A stretch of DNA of 64,000 nucleotides, from NCBI GenBank assembly GCA_041675505.1, contig JBAYTR010000016.1, forward strand, positions 23,866 through 87,865. The letters run 5' to 3'. Positions within the stretch are counted from its first letter, which is position 1; every line of letters begins with the position of its first letter. Under the pieces are notes generated by a model. The model saw only the letters and a program-made list of their open reading frames with translations. It was not told the DNA's origin and did no database searches. Made by a program: the position numbers and the translations under genes. Source of the stretch: JAGPCK01 sp041675505 (GTDB taxonomy: Bacteria > Bacteroidota > Bacteroidia > UKL13-3). Shown here in pieces: positions 1 to 8,952 of the stretch.

Positions 1-1
1 T

Positions 2-1588
2 GCTGCATTAAAAGCCAACCTGCGACACCTCAAAAAAGGCGGGACCGTAATTGCAAACACAGATGGATTTGATGCCAAAAACATGCGTTTGGCCGGAGTT
101 ACTGGAGAAATAACCCCATTGGAAGACGGCTCTTTAGATGCCTATGACGTTAAAAAATTAGACGTTACCAAAATTACCCGGGCGGCCTTAGCTGATTCAG
201 GTTTGGGTACCAAAGAAATTGACAGGTGCAAAAATATGTTTGTACTCGGTTTGGTTTACTGGATGTACCACCGTCCGTTAGAAAATACTATTGACTTTAT
301 TGAAAGCAAATTCAAAAAAAATCCTGCCGTTGCTGAAGCCAATATCAAGGTATTAAAAGCCGGCTGGAACTACGGTGAAACTACGGAGGCTTTTTCTTCA
401 CGCTATGATGTGGCTAAAGCAAAAATGGATGCGGGCATTTACCGCGGCATTACCGGAAACGTAGCGGCTACATACGGTTTAATTGCAGCCTCTGTAAAAT
501 CAGGCCTGCCTTTGTTCCTCGGCTCTTACCCCATCACTCCTGCTTCTGATATTTTACACGAGTTATCGAAATACAAAAACTTTGGTATACGCACTTTTCA
601 GGCAGAGGATGAAATAGCGGCAATAGGTTCAGCCATTGGCGCTGCCTTTGGGGGCAACCTGGCCATCACCACATCATCGGGCCCGGGCATTGCGCTAAAA
701 ACAGAAGCCATAGGTTTAGCTACCATGCTGGAACTACCGCTGGTAATTTGCAATATTCAACGTGGCGGACCATCAACCGGATTACCTACCAAAACCGAAC
801 AGGCTGATTTGTTACAGGCCATGTACGGCAGAAACGGTGAGTGCCCTGTGGTGATTATCGCAGCACAATCTCCGGCTGATTGTTTTGATGCCGCCTACGA
901 AGCCTGCCGCATAGCATTGGAACACATGATTCCGGTATTCTACCTGAGTGACGGATACATTGCCAACGGTTCCGAACCCTGGAAGTTTCCGCAAACAGCT
1001 GACTTACGTGATATCAAAACTTCCTTTGCTAAACCTGAAGATAAAACAGACGATAAGTTTTTACCATACAGTCGCGATGAGAAATTAGCGCGTCCTTGGG
1101 CTATTCCGGGAACAAAAGGTCTTGAACACCGCATTGGCGGATTAGAGAAACAAAACATTACAGGTAATATTTCTTACGATCCGGAAAACCACGAATTCAT
1201 GGTGAAACTTCGTGCTGAACGTGTAGAACGTGTAGCCGATTTTATTCCTGAACAAACAATTGACAACGGACCTGAACAGGGTGATGTGCTCATTCTTGGT
1301 TGGGGCGGAACATACGGTGCACTTAAAACAGCTACCCGGGATTTACTGGCTGATGGGCTAAGTGTGGCACACGCTCATCTGCGTTACATGAACCCCATGC
1401 CTAAAAATATCGAAAAGGTGTTGCGCAGCTACAAAAAGGTATTGATTCCTGAATTAAACAACGGGCAACTGGTGCGCATCATTCGCGATAAATTTTTGAT
1501 TGACGCGCAACCGCTCAATAAAATTCAAGGCCAACCGTTCACTACCGTGGAGATTAAAAATAAAGTAAGAGAAATGTTGAATTCTTAA
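2..1588 (+). CDS. korA: 2-oxoacid:acceptor (2-oxoglutarate:ferredoxin) oxidoreductase subunit alpha, 5' truncated
   Basis: Pairs with the beta subunit encoded at 1998 to decarboxylate a 2-oxoacid oxidatively to acyl-CoA, passing electrons to ferredoxin. The frame is open to the left edge, so the first ATG (83) is internal and the gene starts outside the window. The part before about residue 130 belongs to the gamma (POR) domain fused at the N-terminus in this family. The alpha (pyrimidine-binding) domain follows, with YPITPAS, TTSSGPG and QRGGPSTG motifs, then a C-terminal transketolase-like domain ending REMLNS. Preference for 2-oxoglutarate is inferred from the gamma-alpha fusion and KorB-like partner; 2-oxoisovalerate or pyruvate cannot be excluded. 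Confidence 0.93.
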   Translation, partial: AALKANLRHLKKGGTVIANTDGFDAKNMRLAGVTGEITPLEDGSLDAYDVKKLDVTKITRAALADSGLGTKEIDRCKNMFVLGLVYWMYHRPLENTIDFIESKFKKNPAVAEANIKVLKAGWNYGETTEAFSSRYDVAKAKMDAGIYRGITGNVAATYGLIAASVKSGLPLFLGSYPITPASDILHELSKYKNFGIRTFQAEDEIAAIGSAIGAAFGGNLAITTSSGPGIALKTEAIGLATMLELPLVICNIQRGGPSTGLPTKTEQADLLQAMYGRNGECPVVIIAAQSPADCFDAAYEACRIALEHMIPVFYLSDGYIANGSEPWKFPQTADLRDIKTSFAKPEDKTDDKFLPYSRDEKLARPWAIPGTKGLEHRIGGLEKQNITGNISYDPENHEFMVKLRAERVERVADFIPEQTIDNGPEQGDVLILGWGGTYGALKTATRDLLADGLSVAHAHLRYMNPMPKNIEKVLRSYKKVLIPELNNGQLVRIIRDKFLIDAQPLNKIQGQPFTTVEIKNKVREMLNS

Positions 1589-1604
1589 TGCTTAATCTTG
1601 AATG
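1585..1604 (+). repeat. Left inverted flank of the four-helix-bundle cassette
   Basis: TTAATGCTTAAT (1585-1596) overlaps the korA stop. Its exact reverse complement ATTAAGCATTAA lies at 1960-1971. The adjoining TTAATCTTGAATG (1592-1604) matches the reverse complement of 1973-1985 with one mismatch. The two flanks could fold the intervening transcript into one long stem. Confidence 0.6.
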
Positions 1605-1964
1605 AAAGACACTACCATAAAGGAGAATATCATTCAAGAGAAAACATTCAGCTTCTCATTATCAATAATTGAGTTATATCAAAAAATGCTACAGAAAAAC
1701 GAATACGTACTTTCTAAACAATTACTCCGAAGCGCAACCAGTATCGGAGCAAATGTAAATGAAGCTTCTGCAGCACAAACAAAAAAAGACTTCATTGCCA
1801 AAATGTCCATTGCTTCTAAAGAGGCTCGCGAGACAAGCTATTGGCTGCAACTATTAAACAAAAGTAAATTAGCTGATGTGGTTGTTAAACAGCAAATCAA
1901 TGACTGTGACGAAATCATTCGTATACTCACAGCTATTGTTAAAACTGCACAAACAAATCATTAA
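1602..1964 (+). CDS. Four-helix bundle protein (23S rRNA-intervening-sequence type)
   Basis: A 120-residue, almost wholly helical, basic protein with the family signature QLLRSATSIGANVNEASAA and a later SKEARETSYWLQLL segment. The family was first met inside intervening sequences of 23S rRNA genes; its biochemical role is unknown. It lies 13 bp after korA and 33 bp before korB, splitting an otherwise two-gene operon, and is bordered by A/T-rich inverted repeats (1585-1604 and 1960-1985). That suggests a later insertion rather than a functional part of the oxidoreductase. No Shine-Dalgarno sequence is obvious. The family call is firm; the role is not known. Confidence 0.85.
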   Translation: MKDTTIKENIIQEKTFSFSLSIIELYQKMLQKNEYVLSKQLLRSATSIGANVNEASAAQTKKDFIAKMSIASKEARETSYWLQLLNKSKLADVVVKQQINDCDEIIRILTAIVKTAQTNH

Positions 1965-1985
1965 GCATTAAACATTCAAAATTAA
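1960..1985 (-). repeat. Right inverted flank of the four-helix-bundle cassette
   Basis: ATTAAGCATTAA (1960-1971) overlaps the stop of the four-helix-bundle ORF and is the exact reverse complement of 1585-1596. CATTCAAAATTAA (1973-1985) is the reverse complement of 1592-1604 with one mismatch. The motif AAACATTCA recurs just before korB. Confidence 0.6.
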
Positions 1986-1997
1986 ACATTCATTTGT

Positions 1998-3023
1998 ATG
2001 GAAGTTTCAGAAACAGTAAAGTTAACCTCAAAGGATTTTTCCAGCGACCAGGATGTACGTTGGTGCCCCGGCTGCGGTGACTACTCTATATTAAAACAGG
2101 TACAAACTGTAATGCCTGATTTAGGTCGCAAACGCGAAGACATCGTGTTCATTTCCGGTATAGGTTGTTCTTCACGTTTTCCTTATTACATGGAAACTTT
2201 CGGTATGCACTCCATTCATGGCAGAGCAACAGCCATTGCCTCCGGTTTGAAAGCAGCCCGACCTGATTTAAGTGTGTGGATTGTTTCGGGTGACGGTGAT
2301 GCATTATCCATAGGAGGTAATCATACCATTCACTTGCTGCGCAGAAATTTTGACGTGAACCTGTTGTTGTTCAACAACCAGATTTACGGTTTAACCAAGG
2401 GGCAATACTCGCCTACTTCTGAAGCAGGTAAAGTAACCAAATCAACACCCATGGGTTCCATTGACCACCCCTTTAACCCCGCTGCTTTGGCCTTGGGTGC
2501 CGATGCTACTTTTGTAGCCCGCAGTATGGATCGCGACCCTAAACATTTACAGGCCATGCTCAAACGCAGCTATGCCCACAAAGGTTCTTCGTTTTTGGAG
2601 ATTTACCAAAACTGCAACGTGTTTAACGATGGTGCCTTTGAAATTTTTACCGAGAAGGGTAGCAAAAAATTAGAAACACTTTTTGTTGAACAGGGACAAC
2701 CGTTGTTGTTTGGTGAAAACAATGATAAAGGCATTAAGCTGGACGGATTTACTCCTGTGATTGTTGACCTTACCGAGGGCCACTCAGCCAACGATTTGTG
2801 GATACACGATGAACGCGACCAGGTAAAAGCCAACATACTCGTACGCTTTTTTGACAGCCCTGAGAAAGAAGGCCACCTGCCACGCCCCTTTGGTGTATTT
2901 TATACAGAAGACCGCCCTTGTTATGAAGATTTACTCCACGCACAAATTGACGAAGCCAAATCAAAAGCAACTGCCGATTTGGATAAACTGATTGCCGGAA
3001 GAGAAACTTGGGTGATTAATTAG
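1998..3023 (+). CDS. korB: 2-oxoacid:ferredoxin oxidoreductase subunit beta
   Basis: The thiamine-diphosphate-binding beta subunit, 341 residues, usual for KorB. Visible are WCPGCGDY near residue 22 (cysteines of the beta-subunit family), GIGCSSRFPYYM, and the TPP/Mg motif GDGDALSIGGNH followed by NNQIYGLTKGQ. It works with the alpha subunit ending at 1588; the only gene between them is the four-helix-bundle ORF. The C-terminus runs beyond the catalytic core, as in other Bacteroidota KorB proteins. No ferredoxin or separate gamma/delta subunit gene is present, in keeping with the gamma domain being fused to KorA. Confidence 0.93.
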   Translation: MEVSETVKLTSKDFSSDQDVRWCPGCGDYSILKQVQTVMPDLGRKREDIVFISGIGCSSRFPYYMETFGMHSIHGRATAIASGLKAARPDLSVWIVSGDGDALSIGGNHTIHLLRRNFDVNLLLFNNQIYGLTKGQYSPTSEAGKVTKSTPMGSIDHPFNPAALALGADATFVARSMDRDPKHLQAMLKRSYAHKGSSFLEIYQNCNVFNDGAFEIFTEKGSKKLETLFVEQGQPLLFGENNDKGIKLDGFTPVIVDLTEGHSANDLWIHDERDQVKANILVRFFDSPEKEGHLPRPFGVFYTEDRPCYEDLLHAQIDEAKSKATADLDKLIAGRETWVIN

Positions 3024-3152
3024 TAGCACTTTTTGTAGTGATGTTGTAACCTAAAAAGGCTTCCTTTTTAAAGGAAAGTTGCATCTTTTTATCACCTCCT
3101 TGTTCAACGACTTTTAGCCTAACTGAACTTATAGTTTTTAATTCGAAAAACA

Positions 3153-3160
3153 TATATTTG
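3153..3160 (+). promoter_or_regulatory. Candidate -7 promoter element (TATATTTG)
   Basis: Matches the Bacteroidota -7 consensus TAnnTTTG, 16 bp before the ATG at 3177. No good TTG is seen at the -33 spacing, so this is a half-supported promoter for the T9SS protein gene. Confidence 0.4.
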
Positions 3161-3176
3161 CTTTACATTCAAACGT

Positions 3177-5609
3177 ATGAAAAATATTATATCTATCTTT
3201 TTGTGCTTTTACCTGTTTGTTTTCTTCATTCCTGAAACTAAAGCCAGCCACATGGTGGGCAGTGACATGGAATTTCGTTGCATTGGGAAAGATTCCTTCA
3301 GAATTATTCTCAGGATTTACAGGGACTGTAATGGCATTCAAATTAATCCCACACCAAGCATACGGCTCTCTACTATGGGCTGTTCACCAGGTAAAACTGC
3401 TACCAGCACCATGACCCGCGTATCCATCAAACCTGTGGATTACATGTGTAATGGAGCAAAAAATGTATGCGATGGTGGTTCTTTCCCTTTTGGTATTGAA
3501 GAACATAGATTTGAAGATACTGTGCATTTAGAGCAAATTTTTACTGGCGGCCTTGACCCTAACTGTTGTTGGATAAAGGTAATTTATCAGGAATGTTGCC
3601 GGAATGGCACTATAACAAATCTTTCAGCAGGGAACTACTTTATTGAAGGTGAAATTAACCGATGTGCTACCCCCTGCAATAACTCACCGCAAATCACCAA
3701 CAGCCCAATAGCAGTAGTATGTAACGGACAACCCTTTTGGTTCAATAACGGAGTTATTGACACGCTTGATCATGATTCTATTTCCTATGAATTAACAGAC
3801 CCATTGAGAGGTTCAGATCAATCAGAATCATTCCTAGGTTCATATACGAAAGATCGTCCGATTCAATTCTTAGGCTTCCCTAATAATACCCTACCCTTTC
3901 CATCCGGTTTTCACATGATTTCTACTACAGGCGACATAGGATTTACCTCAACAGCTGTCCAACAACCGGTATTGGCAATAAAAATGACCGAATGGAGAAA
4001 AATTAACGGCATATATTACAAGATTGGTGTAACCAGACGCGATGCACAATTTTTCACCTATCAATGCCCACCTAACAATCCTCCAGTCTTTAAAATTAAC
4101 GGTAGTACGGCAACACCTTTTGTAGCATCTGTTTGTCCCGGTTCAACCTTGTGCCTGAACATAGAGGCAACCGATGTAGATTCATTACCACCATTAGGGC
4201 CCGATACCACAAAATTATCCTGGAATAAAGCCATCAAAGGGGCTACTTTTTCTTCCATGAATACGCCCGTCAAAACAAGAAGAACAGATCAGGCAACATT
4301 TTGCTGGACACCCGGGCAGGAATTCGCCAGCTCATTGCCTTATCGTTTCATCATAAAAGCAGAAGATAATACCTGCCCTATACCAGGTACATCTACGCAG
4401 TCTGTTACTATTTTTGTCAGACCCCTACCTTCAGCCATTTTCTCAAATGATTCGATTGCTGATTGTGGTGACAGTATTCTGATATCTGCTAATGCAGGCT
4501 TTCAAACGTATAGTTGGACTACTGGTGATACTAATACTACAAAATATGTACATTCAAACGGCTGGTATAAGATAAACGTAACATATTCCAGCGGATGTAC
4601 TGCTACCGACAGCATATATGTGACTTTTTTAAAACAATCTGCGCATGGCTTCACTGTAAATGATTCTTTGCAGTGTTTGAATGATAATCGTTTTTCGTTT
4701 AGTCCTATTCATGCACATGTAAAAAGCTCGAAATGGTATTTCGGAGATGGTGATTCTTCGTTAACGAACACTACTCAATACTCCTATAAGCAAGCAGGCG
4801 ATTATACTGTAAAGGTTGTATTTGTTGATAGCAACAATTGTTTGCTTGACACGTTGTATAAACCAATTTCGGTATATCCACAACCTGAGGCAATAGCTTT
4901 GGTAAATGACTCGGCTCAATGCTTAAACGGGAATAATTTTGTATTCACTAACAACTCCATCATTAATTGGGGAAGCAATACTTACAGCTGGTTATTTGGT
5001 GATGGCAGCGATGATACTCTTACCAACGTAAGTAAAAGTTATGCAACTATAGGAACATACCCCATAACATTAATTGCTACCAGTAACAACGGCTGTATTG
5101 ATAGTACTTTTCTGTGGGCCAAGGTTCTGCCTTCACCACAACCTAATATTTTTATGAGCGGATCAAATTTTGCCTCCAATTTTCCATCAGGAAACCAGTG
5201 GTTCGAAGTTAATAGCGGGGCAATTCCCGGAGCTACAAACTCCTCCTATACTGCATCATCCCCGGGAAGGTATTTTGTTCTGGTTACTTCACCCGATAGT
5301 TGCACAGGCGTTTCTGATACACTTGATTTTCCTGCTACTTCTGTTAAGTTAACTGCATCTGCACCATTTTTCAAGATTTACCCCAACCCGAATGACGGCT
5401 ACTTTACTTTAGAGTTCAATCAATTGTCGTCACCTGAAATTGATGTGCAGATGTATGATGTATTCGGAAGACTTGTATCATTTGAAAGAGAGAGTTACAC
5501 GACTGACGCTATCAGAATAAAAGTACCTCACTTGCCCAACGGCATCTATGTTCTTCAGGCAATATCTAACGGTAAATCGCAGCGAATGTTCATACAGCTT
5601 ACCAGATGA
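3177..5609 (+). CDS. Secreted multi-domain protein with PKD-like domains and T9SS type A sorting tail
   Basis: 810 residues. A signal peptide (hydrophobic stretch to about residue 23) precedes SHMVGSDMEF, the start of a Cys-rich N-terminal domain shared with the protein at 27360-31871. A module around residues 300-410 contains KINGS, a WNKAIKG segment and CWTP. Then come PKD-like repeats with WYFGDGDSS and WLFGDGSDD. The last about 75 residues, from FKIYPNPNDGYF, are a T9SS type A C-terminal sorting domain, which directs export across the outer membrane and often surface attachment. No catalytic motif was recognised; an adhesive or structural role is inference. It ends at a strong bidirectional terminator. 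Confidence 0.85.
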   Translation: MKNIISIFLCFYLFVFFIPETKASHMVGSDMEFRCIGKDSFRIILRIYRDCNGIQINPTPSIRLSTMGCSPGKTATSTMTRVSIKPVDYMCNGAKNVCDGGSFPFGIEEHRFEDTVHLEQIFTGGLDPNCCWIKVIYQECCRNGTITNLSAGNYFIEGEINRCATPCNNSPQITNSPIAVVCNGQPFWFNNGVIDTLDHDSISYELTDPLRGSDQSESFLGSYTKDRPIQFLGFPNNTLPFPSGFHMISTTGDIGFTSTAVQQPVLAIKMTEWRKINGIYYKIGVTRRDAQFFTYQCPPNNPPVFKINGSTATPFVASVCPGSTLCLNIEATDVDSLPPLGPDTTKLSWNKAIKGATFSSMNTPVKTRRTDQATFCWTPGQEFASSLPYRFIIKAEDNTCPIPGTSTQSVTIFVRPLPSAIFSNDSIADCGDSILISANAGFQTYSWTTGDTNTTKYVHSNGWYKINVTYSSGCTATDSIYVTFLKQSAHGFTVNDSLQCLNDNRFSFSPIHAHVKSSKWYFGDGDSSLTNTTQYSYKQAGDYTVKVVFVDSNNCLLDTLYKPISVYPQPEAIALVNDSAQCLNGNNFVFTNNSIINWGSNTYSWLFGDGSDDTLTNVSKSYATIGTYPITLIATSNNGCIDSTFLWAKVLPSPQPNIFMSGSNFASNFPSGNQWFEVNSGAIPGATNSSYTASSPGRYFVLVTSPDSCTGVSDTLDFPATSVKLTASAPFFKIYPNPNDGYFTLEFNQLSSPEIDVQMYDVFGRLVSFERESYTTDAIRIKVPHLPNGIYVLQAISNGKSQRMFIQLTR

Positions 5610-5640
5610 TTATTTCTTCAGCTTCTATTTCTATTAAAAA

Positions 5641-5670
5641 GAAAAGACCCGCAAAAATGCGGGTCTTTTC
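5641..5670. terminator. Bidirectional intrinsic terminator
   Basis: A perfect 12-bp stem (5641-5652 with 5659-5670), loop AAAAAT, with an A-run before and T-run after. It lies between the convergent T9SS gene and the FKBP genes and can serve both strands. Confidence 0.85.
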
Positions 5671-5689
5671 TTTTTATAACTTTTGAGAA

Positions 5690-6481
5690 TTACTTCACAC
5701 TAATCAACTCCACATCAAAAATCAGTTTAGAATTTGGTGGTATTACATTGCCTGCACCACGTTCACCATAGGCCAATGAAGGAGGCAATATAAAACGGTA
5801 TTTTTCTCCGGTACGCATCATTTTAATGCCTTCTACCCACCCCGGTATCAAAGGCTGAACGCCCAGTTGAAAAGAGAATGTTTGGCCACGCTCTACTGAG
5901 GAATCAAAAATAGTTCCGTCAACCAGATAGCCCGTGTAATGTACCTCAACAGTCTTACCGCTATCGGCTTTCATTCCTTTTGTATTGGTTTTAACAGCGA
6001 TGTATTCCAAACCGGAAGTAGTCTTTTTAGGTTCGGCTTTTTTCTTGGCATCTACAAAAGGTACAGCATTGATTTTAGGAAATACCTCCATCAGTTCCAC
6101 ATCAAAAATGAGTGTTGAATTCGATGGTATATTGCCCATATCAGATGCGCCATAACCCAAAGTGGCAGGAATAATCAAAGTAGCTCTTTCTCCTTTTTTC
6201 AGAAGGGCTATACCTTCATCCCAGCCTTTTATTACTTGCCCTTTGCCCAATTGAAACTCAAACGGTTCGCCACGGTCGCGTGAACTGTCGAATTTAGTGC
6301 CGTTGGTAAGCGTACCGGTGTAATGTACCTTCACGCGGTCACCTGCTTTTGCCTGCACAGCTTTTTTATCTTTAACACTTACAATTTTAACGTAACGCAA
6401 GCCCGAAGCTGTTGTAAGCGTATCACCGGCATAAGCCAGTGTAGTAGCCATAAATGCTACTAGTGTTATTAGAATACGCAT
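5690..6481 (-). CDS. Exported FKBP-type peptidyl-prolyl cis-trans isomerase with two FKBP domains
   Basis: Catalyses cis-trans isomerisation of proline peptide bonds, probably in the periplasm: the N-terminus is a signal peptide ending near TTLAYAGD. Two FKBP domains follow, at about residues 25-135 (VKVHYTGTLTNGTKFDSS, GWDEGIALLKKGER, ATLGYG) and 155-263 (VEVHYTGYLVDGTIFDSS, GWVEGIKMM, LAYGERGAG). Both keep the substrate-pocket aromatic and Gly residues. Most bacterial FKBPs carry one domain. It is translated 2 bp after the upstream FKBP lipoprotein (6484-7350), so the pair is one operon and probably serves envelope protein folding. Confidence 0.9.
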   Translation of the reverse strand: MRILITLVAFMATTLAYAGDTLTTASGLRYVKIVSVKDKKAVQAKAGDRVKVHYTGTLTNGTKFDSSRDRGEPFEFQLGKGQVIKGWDEGIALLKKGERATLIIPATLGYGASDMGNIPSNSTLIFDVELMEVFPKINAVPFVDAKKKAEPKKTTSGLEYIAVKTNTKGMKADSGKTVEVHYTGYLVDGTIFDSSVERGQTFSFQLGVQPLIPGWVEGIKMMRTGEKYRFILPPSLAYGERGAGNVIPPNSKLIFDVELISVK

Positions 6482-6483
6482 GC

Positions 6484-7350
6484 TTACTTAACTTTAATTA
6501 ATTCGATTTCGAACATAATAGCGGCATACGGAGGAATACGTCCACCTGCACCACGCTCACCATAAGCCAACTCCTGCGGAATAACCAAATTGATTTTTTC
6601 GCCCTCTTTCATCAGCTTCACACCTTCTTCCCAACCCGGTATTACAGCACCTTGTCCTATAGGGAAAGTAACCGGCTCACCACGATCAACAGAAGAATCA
6701 AAGGTTTCACCGTTAAGTAACTTTCCGGTGTAATGCACCTGCACGCTATCGCCATCTTTAACTCCTTTACCAGCTGCATTGGTTTTGGTAATCTCATACA
6801 TCAAACCACTGGCTGTTTTTTTGTAATTGGCTACCTGCGGACCTTTTAAAAATTCGTTATAAAGTGCTTCTTGTTTTTTACGCTTTTCTTCATTTTCCAA
6901 ACGAACTTTTTCTTCCATTTCCTTTGATGTCATTACGTTCACCATCTTTAATGTAAAGGTAACATCGCTTCCGGCCGGTACAAACTCAGGGCGGGGACGT
7001 TGGAATGTTTTAGTGAAAAGCGAATCGGCATTGATTTTAAACGTGGCGCTATCTCCTTTGGCCATCATCATAAATCCTTCTTCCAGTGAACCTTTAAAAG
7101 TAGGTTCCATTACATTGATGATAAAGGGTTGTCCGTTTTTGTAGGTATCAAAAATGGTAGAATCAGTACTTGATTTACCTACCATATGAACTTCAATAAC
7201 ATCACCCAGTTTAGGCAACTTACCTTCTTCATCGTGTTCATGGAATAGGTATTTCAAACCCGTTTCAGATGTTTCAAAATCTTTTGAACAAGATGTGTTC
7301 AGCATCGCCAATGCGGTGAGTGCTGCAAAATAAAATGTGTACTTTTTCAT
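6484..7350 (-). CDS. FKBP-type peptidyl-prolyl isomerase lipoprotein
   Basis: 288 residues with a lipoprotein signal whose lipobox LNTSC places the lipidated Cys at residue 21. A weak FKBP-like domain (about residues 40-140; IEVHMVGKSSTDSTIFDT, then FMMMAKGDSATFKI) has lost several pocket residues. A charged helical linker (EEKVRLENEEKRKKQEAL) leads to a well-conserved FKBP domain (about 185-288; VQVHYTGKLLNGETFDSS, GWEEGVKLMKEGEK, LAYGERGAGGRIPP). The layout resembles FkpA/Mip chaperone-isomerases, in which a non-catalytic N-terminal part and helix assist binding. First gene of the FKBP pair; the gene at 7360 ends only 9 bp upstream, so co-transcription is likely. Confidence 0.9.
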   Translation of the reverse strand: MKKYTFYFAALTALAMLNTSCSKDFETSETGLKYLFHEHDEEGKLPKLGDVIEVHMVGKSSTDSTIFDTYKNGQPFIINVMEPTFKGSLEEGFMMMAKGDSATFKINADSLFTKTFQRPRPEFVPAGSDVTFTLKMVNVMTSKEMEEKVRLENEEKRKKQEALYNEFLKGPQVANYKKTASGLMYEITKTNAAGKGVKDGDSVQVHYTGKLLNGETFDSSVDRGEPVTFPIGQGAVIPGWEEGVKLMKEGEKINLVIPQELAYGERGAGGRIPPYAAIMFEIELIKVK

Positions 7351-7359
7351 TTATAAGTT

Positions 7360-8373
7360 TTATTGCAAATATTGTTTGTATTGTGGCAGAGCATTCAAAA
7401 ACCGTTCTTTTACCTGCTCCAATGTTTCATCTGAATCTCCTCCCGCAGCATGAAAGTGGCCTCCTCCGTTAAAAAATTCACGGGCAAATTCATTGGCCGG
7501 GAATTTTGTTTTAGAACGGAATGACATTTTTACTCTCACCTTGCGGTCAATTATGAGTACTGCCAGTTCAGCATCTTCAATGCTCAGACCATAATTTACT
7601 AGCCCTTCTGTATCTCCTGTAATCACACCAAAACGCTTAATCTCCTCATGGGTTACTGTAATAAGTGCCGTTTTGTATTCAGGAAAATATTCCATCTTTT
7701 CATACAATGCGTACCCAATGAAACGCATGCGGTCAAGTGAATAACTATCGTAAATAAGACTGTGAATGTGCGAACTGTCGGCTCCTTTTTCAATTAACTC
7801 TGCAGCTATTCGGTGAGTATTAGGTGTAGTGCTGTCATGTTTAAATGATGCTGTATCGGTCATTATCCCGGAGTAAATGCAGGATGCAATGTCTTTGTTG
7901 ATGAGGTGTTCCGATTCCCACAGGTGAATAAATGTGTATATTAACTCACAGGTAGAGCTGGCTTTGTTGGTCCACAAGCGGTAATCATCAAATCCTTCAG
8001 GGAGCAGATGGTGGTCAATCATCACCTTTACCGACTTACTGGCCCTTACAATATCTCCCAGCTGATTGATGCGTTTGAGTCCGTTAAAGTCCAGACAAAA
8101 AACATAATCAGCTGCTTCTACCAACTGCGTTGCTTTTTCTTTTTGCTCTTCAAAATTAATTACCGTTTCATTACCCGGCATCCAATGTAAAAATGCTCCG
8201 TAGTCAGTAGGACTAACTACCGTTACATTTTGGATACCATAAACTTTAAAGAAATTGTACAAACCCAAAGAGGAGCCAATAGCATCAGCGTCTGGTTTGT
8301 GATGAGTGGTAATAACAATATTGGCCGGAGAACCGGGAATAAGCTGGTCGCGTAATACTCTTATATCTTTCAA
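7360..8373 (-). CDS. nrnA: DHH-family phosphoesterase (NrnA-like oligoribonuclease/pAp phosphatase)
   Basis: Related to bifunctional nano-RNase/3'-phosphoadenosine phosphatases. The DHH motif region is TTHHKPDADAIGSS, with further metal ligands at FCLDFN and MIDHHLLP, and the DHHA1 C-terminal domain carries FNGGGHFHAAGG. The frame has no ATG before the catalytic motif. The start must be a TTG: at 8397 (adding HLSCKIA) or, more like the family's usual MKDI... opening, at 8373, chosen here. It lies 9 bp before the FKBP lipoprotein gene and is divergent from ndk. The role in degrading short RNA is family knowledge. Confidence 0.85.
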   Translation of the reverse strand: MKDIRVLRDQLIPGSPANIVITTHHKPDADAIGSSLGLYNFFKVYGIQNVTVVSPTDYGAFLHWMPGNETVINFEEQKEKATQLVEAADYVFCLDFNGLKRINQLGDIVRASKSVKVMIDHHLLPEGFDDYRLWTNKASSTCELIYTFIHLWESEHLINKDIASCIYSGIMTDTASFKHDSTTPNTHRIAAELIEKGADSSHIHSLIYDSYSLDRMRFIGYALYEKMEYFPEYKTALITVTHEEIKRFGVITGDTEGLVNYGLSIEDAELAVLIIDRKVRVKMSFRSKTKFPANEFAREFFNGGGHFHAAGGDSDETLEQVKERFLNALPQYKQYLQ

Positions 8374-8489
8374 GGCTATTTTACAGGAAAGGTGCAAATG
8401 TCGCTAAAATGAGCGCAAAACCAAATAATTCAAAAGGATGAGAAGAGTTATTTTTACCTGAATATTAGGATTATTTAACACACAAAGCC

Positions 8490-8497
8490 TACTTTTG
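8490..8497 (+). promoter_or_regulatory. Candidate -7 promoter element (TACTTTTG) for ndk
   Basis: A TAnnTTTG match 23 bp before the ndk ATG at 8521. No clear -33 TTG at 19-21 bp. Confidence 0.45.
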
Positions 8498-8520
8498 CGG
8501 CAAAATTGAGAACATACAAG

Positions 8521-8937
8521 ATGAGCAACATCACATTTACCATGATTAAGCCCGATGCCGTTGCAAACGGTCACATCGGCAAAATTTTAGACAAAATTAC
8601 CGAAGCCGGTTTCAGCATAGTGGCCATGAAATATACCCGCTTAAGCGAAGAAACTGCCGGTAAGTTTTATGACATTCACCGCGAGCGTCCTTTCTTTAAA
8701 GATTTGGTTGACTTTATGTCATCAGGTCCTATTGTAGCCGCTGTATTGCAAAAAGACAATGCTGTAGAAGATTTCCGCAAACTGATTGGCGCTACCGATC
8801 CTAAAAAAGCTGAGCCGGGCACCATCCGTAACCTGTTTGCTGAAAGTATTGAAGCAAATGCGGTACACGGTTCTGACAGCGATGAAAACGCTGCGATTGA
8901 GGCAGGTTTCTTCTTTAACCAGTTCGAAAGGTTTTAA
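8521..8937 (+). CDS. ndk: Nucleoside-diphosphate kinase
   Basis: Transfers the gamma phosphate from ATP to nucleoside diphosphates through a phosphohistidine. The whole 138-residue protein is of standard length: TFTMIKPDAV at the start, KxFYxxHxxRPFF in the middle, and the catalytic His at about residue 116 within NAVHGSDS, ending GFFFNQFERF. The ATG at 8521 is preferred to an in-frame TTG at 8506 because it gives the standard N-terminus. Monocistronic, closed by a strong terminator. Confidence 0.97.
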   Translation: MSNITFTMIKPDAVANGHIGKILDKITEAGFSIVAMKYTRLSEETAGKFYDIHRERPFFKDLVDFMSSGPIVAAVLQKDNAVEDFRKLIGATDPKKAEPGTIRNLFAESIEANAVHGSDSDENAAIEAGFFFNQFERF

Positions 8938-8952
8938 TCTGTAAAAGTTTGT

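Noticed and set aside
3061..3075. Hairpin TTCCTTT/AAAGGAA after korB as a terminator
   Set aside because: The arms leave too small a loop and there is no T-run next to it.
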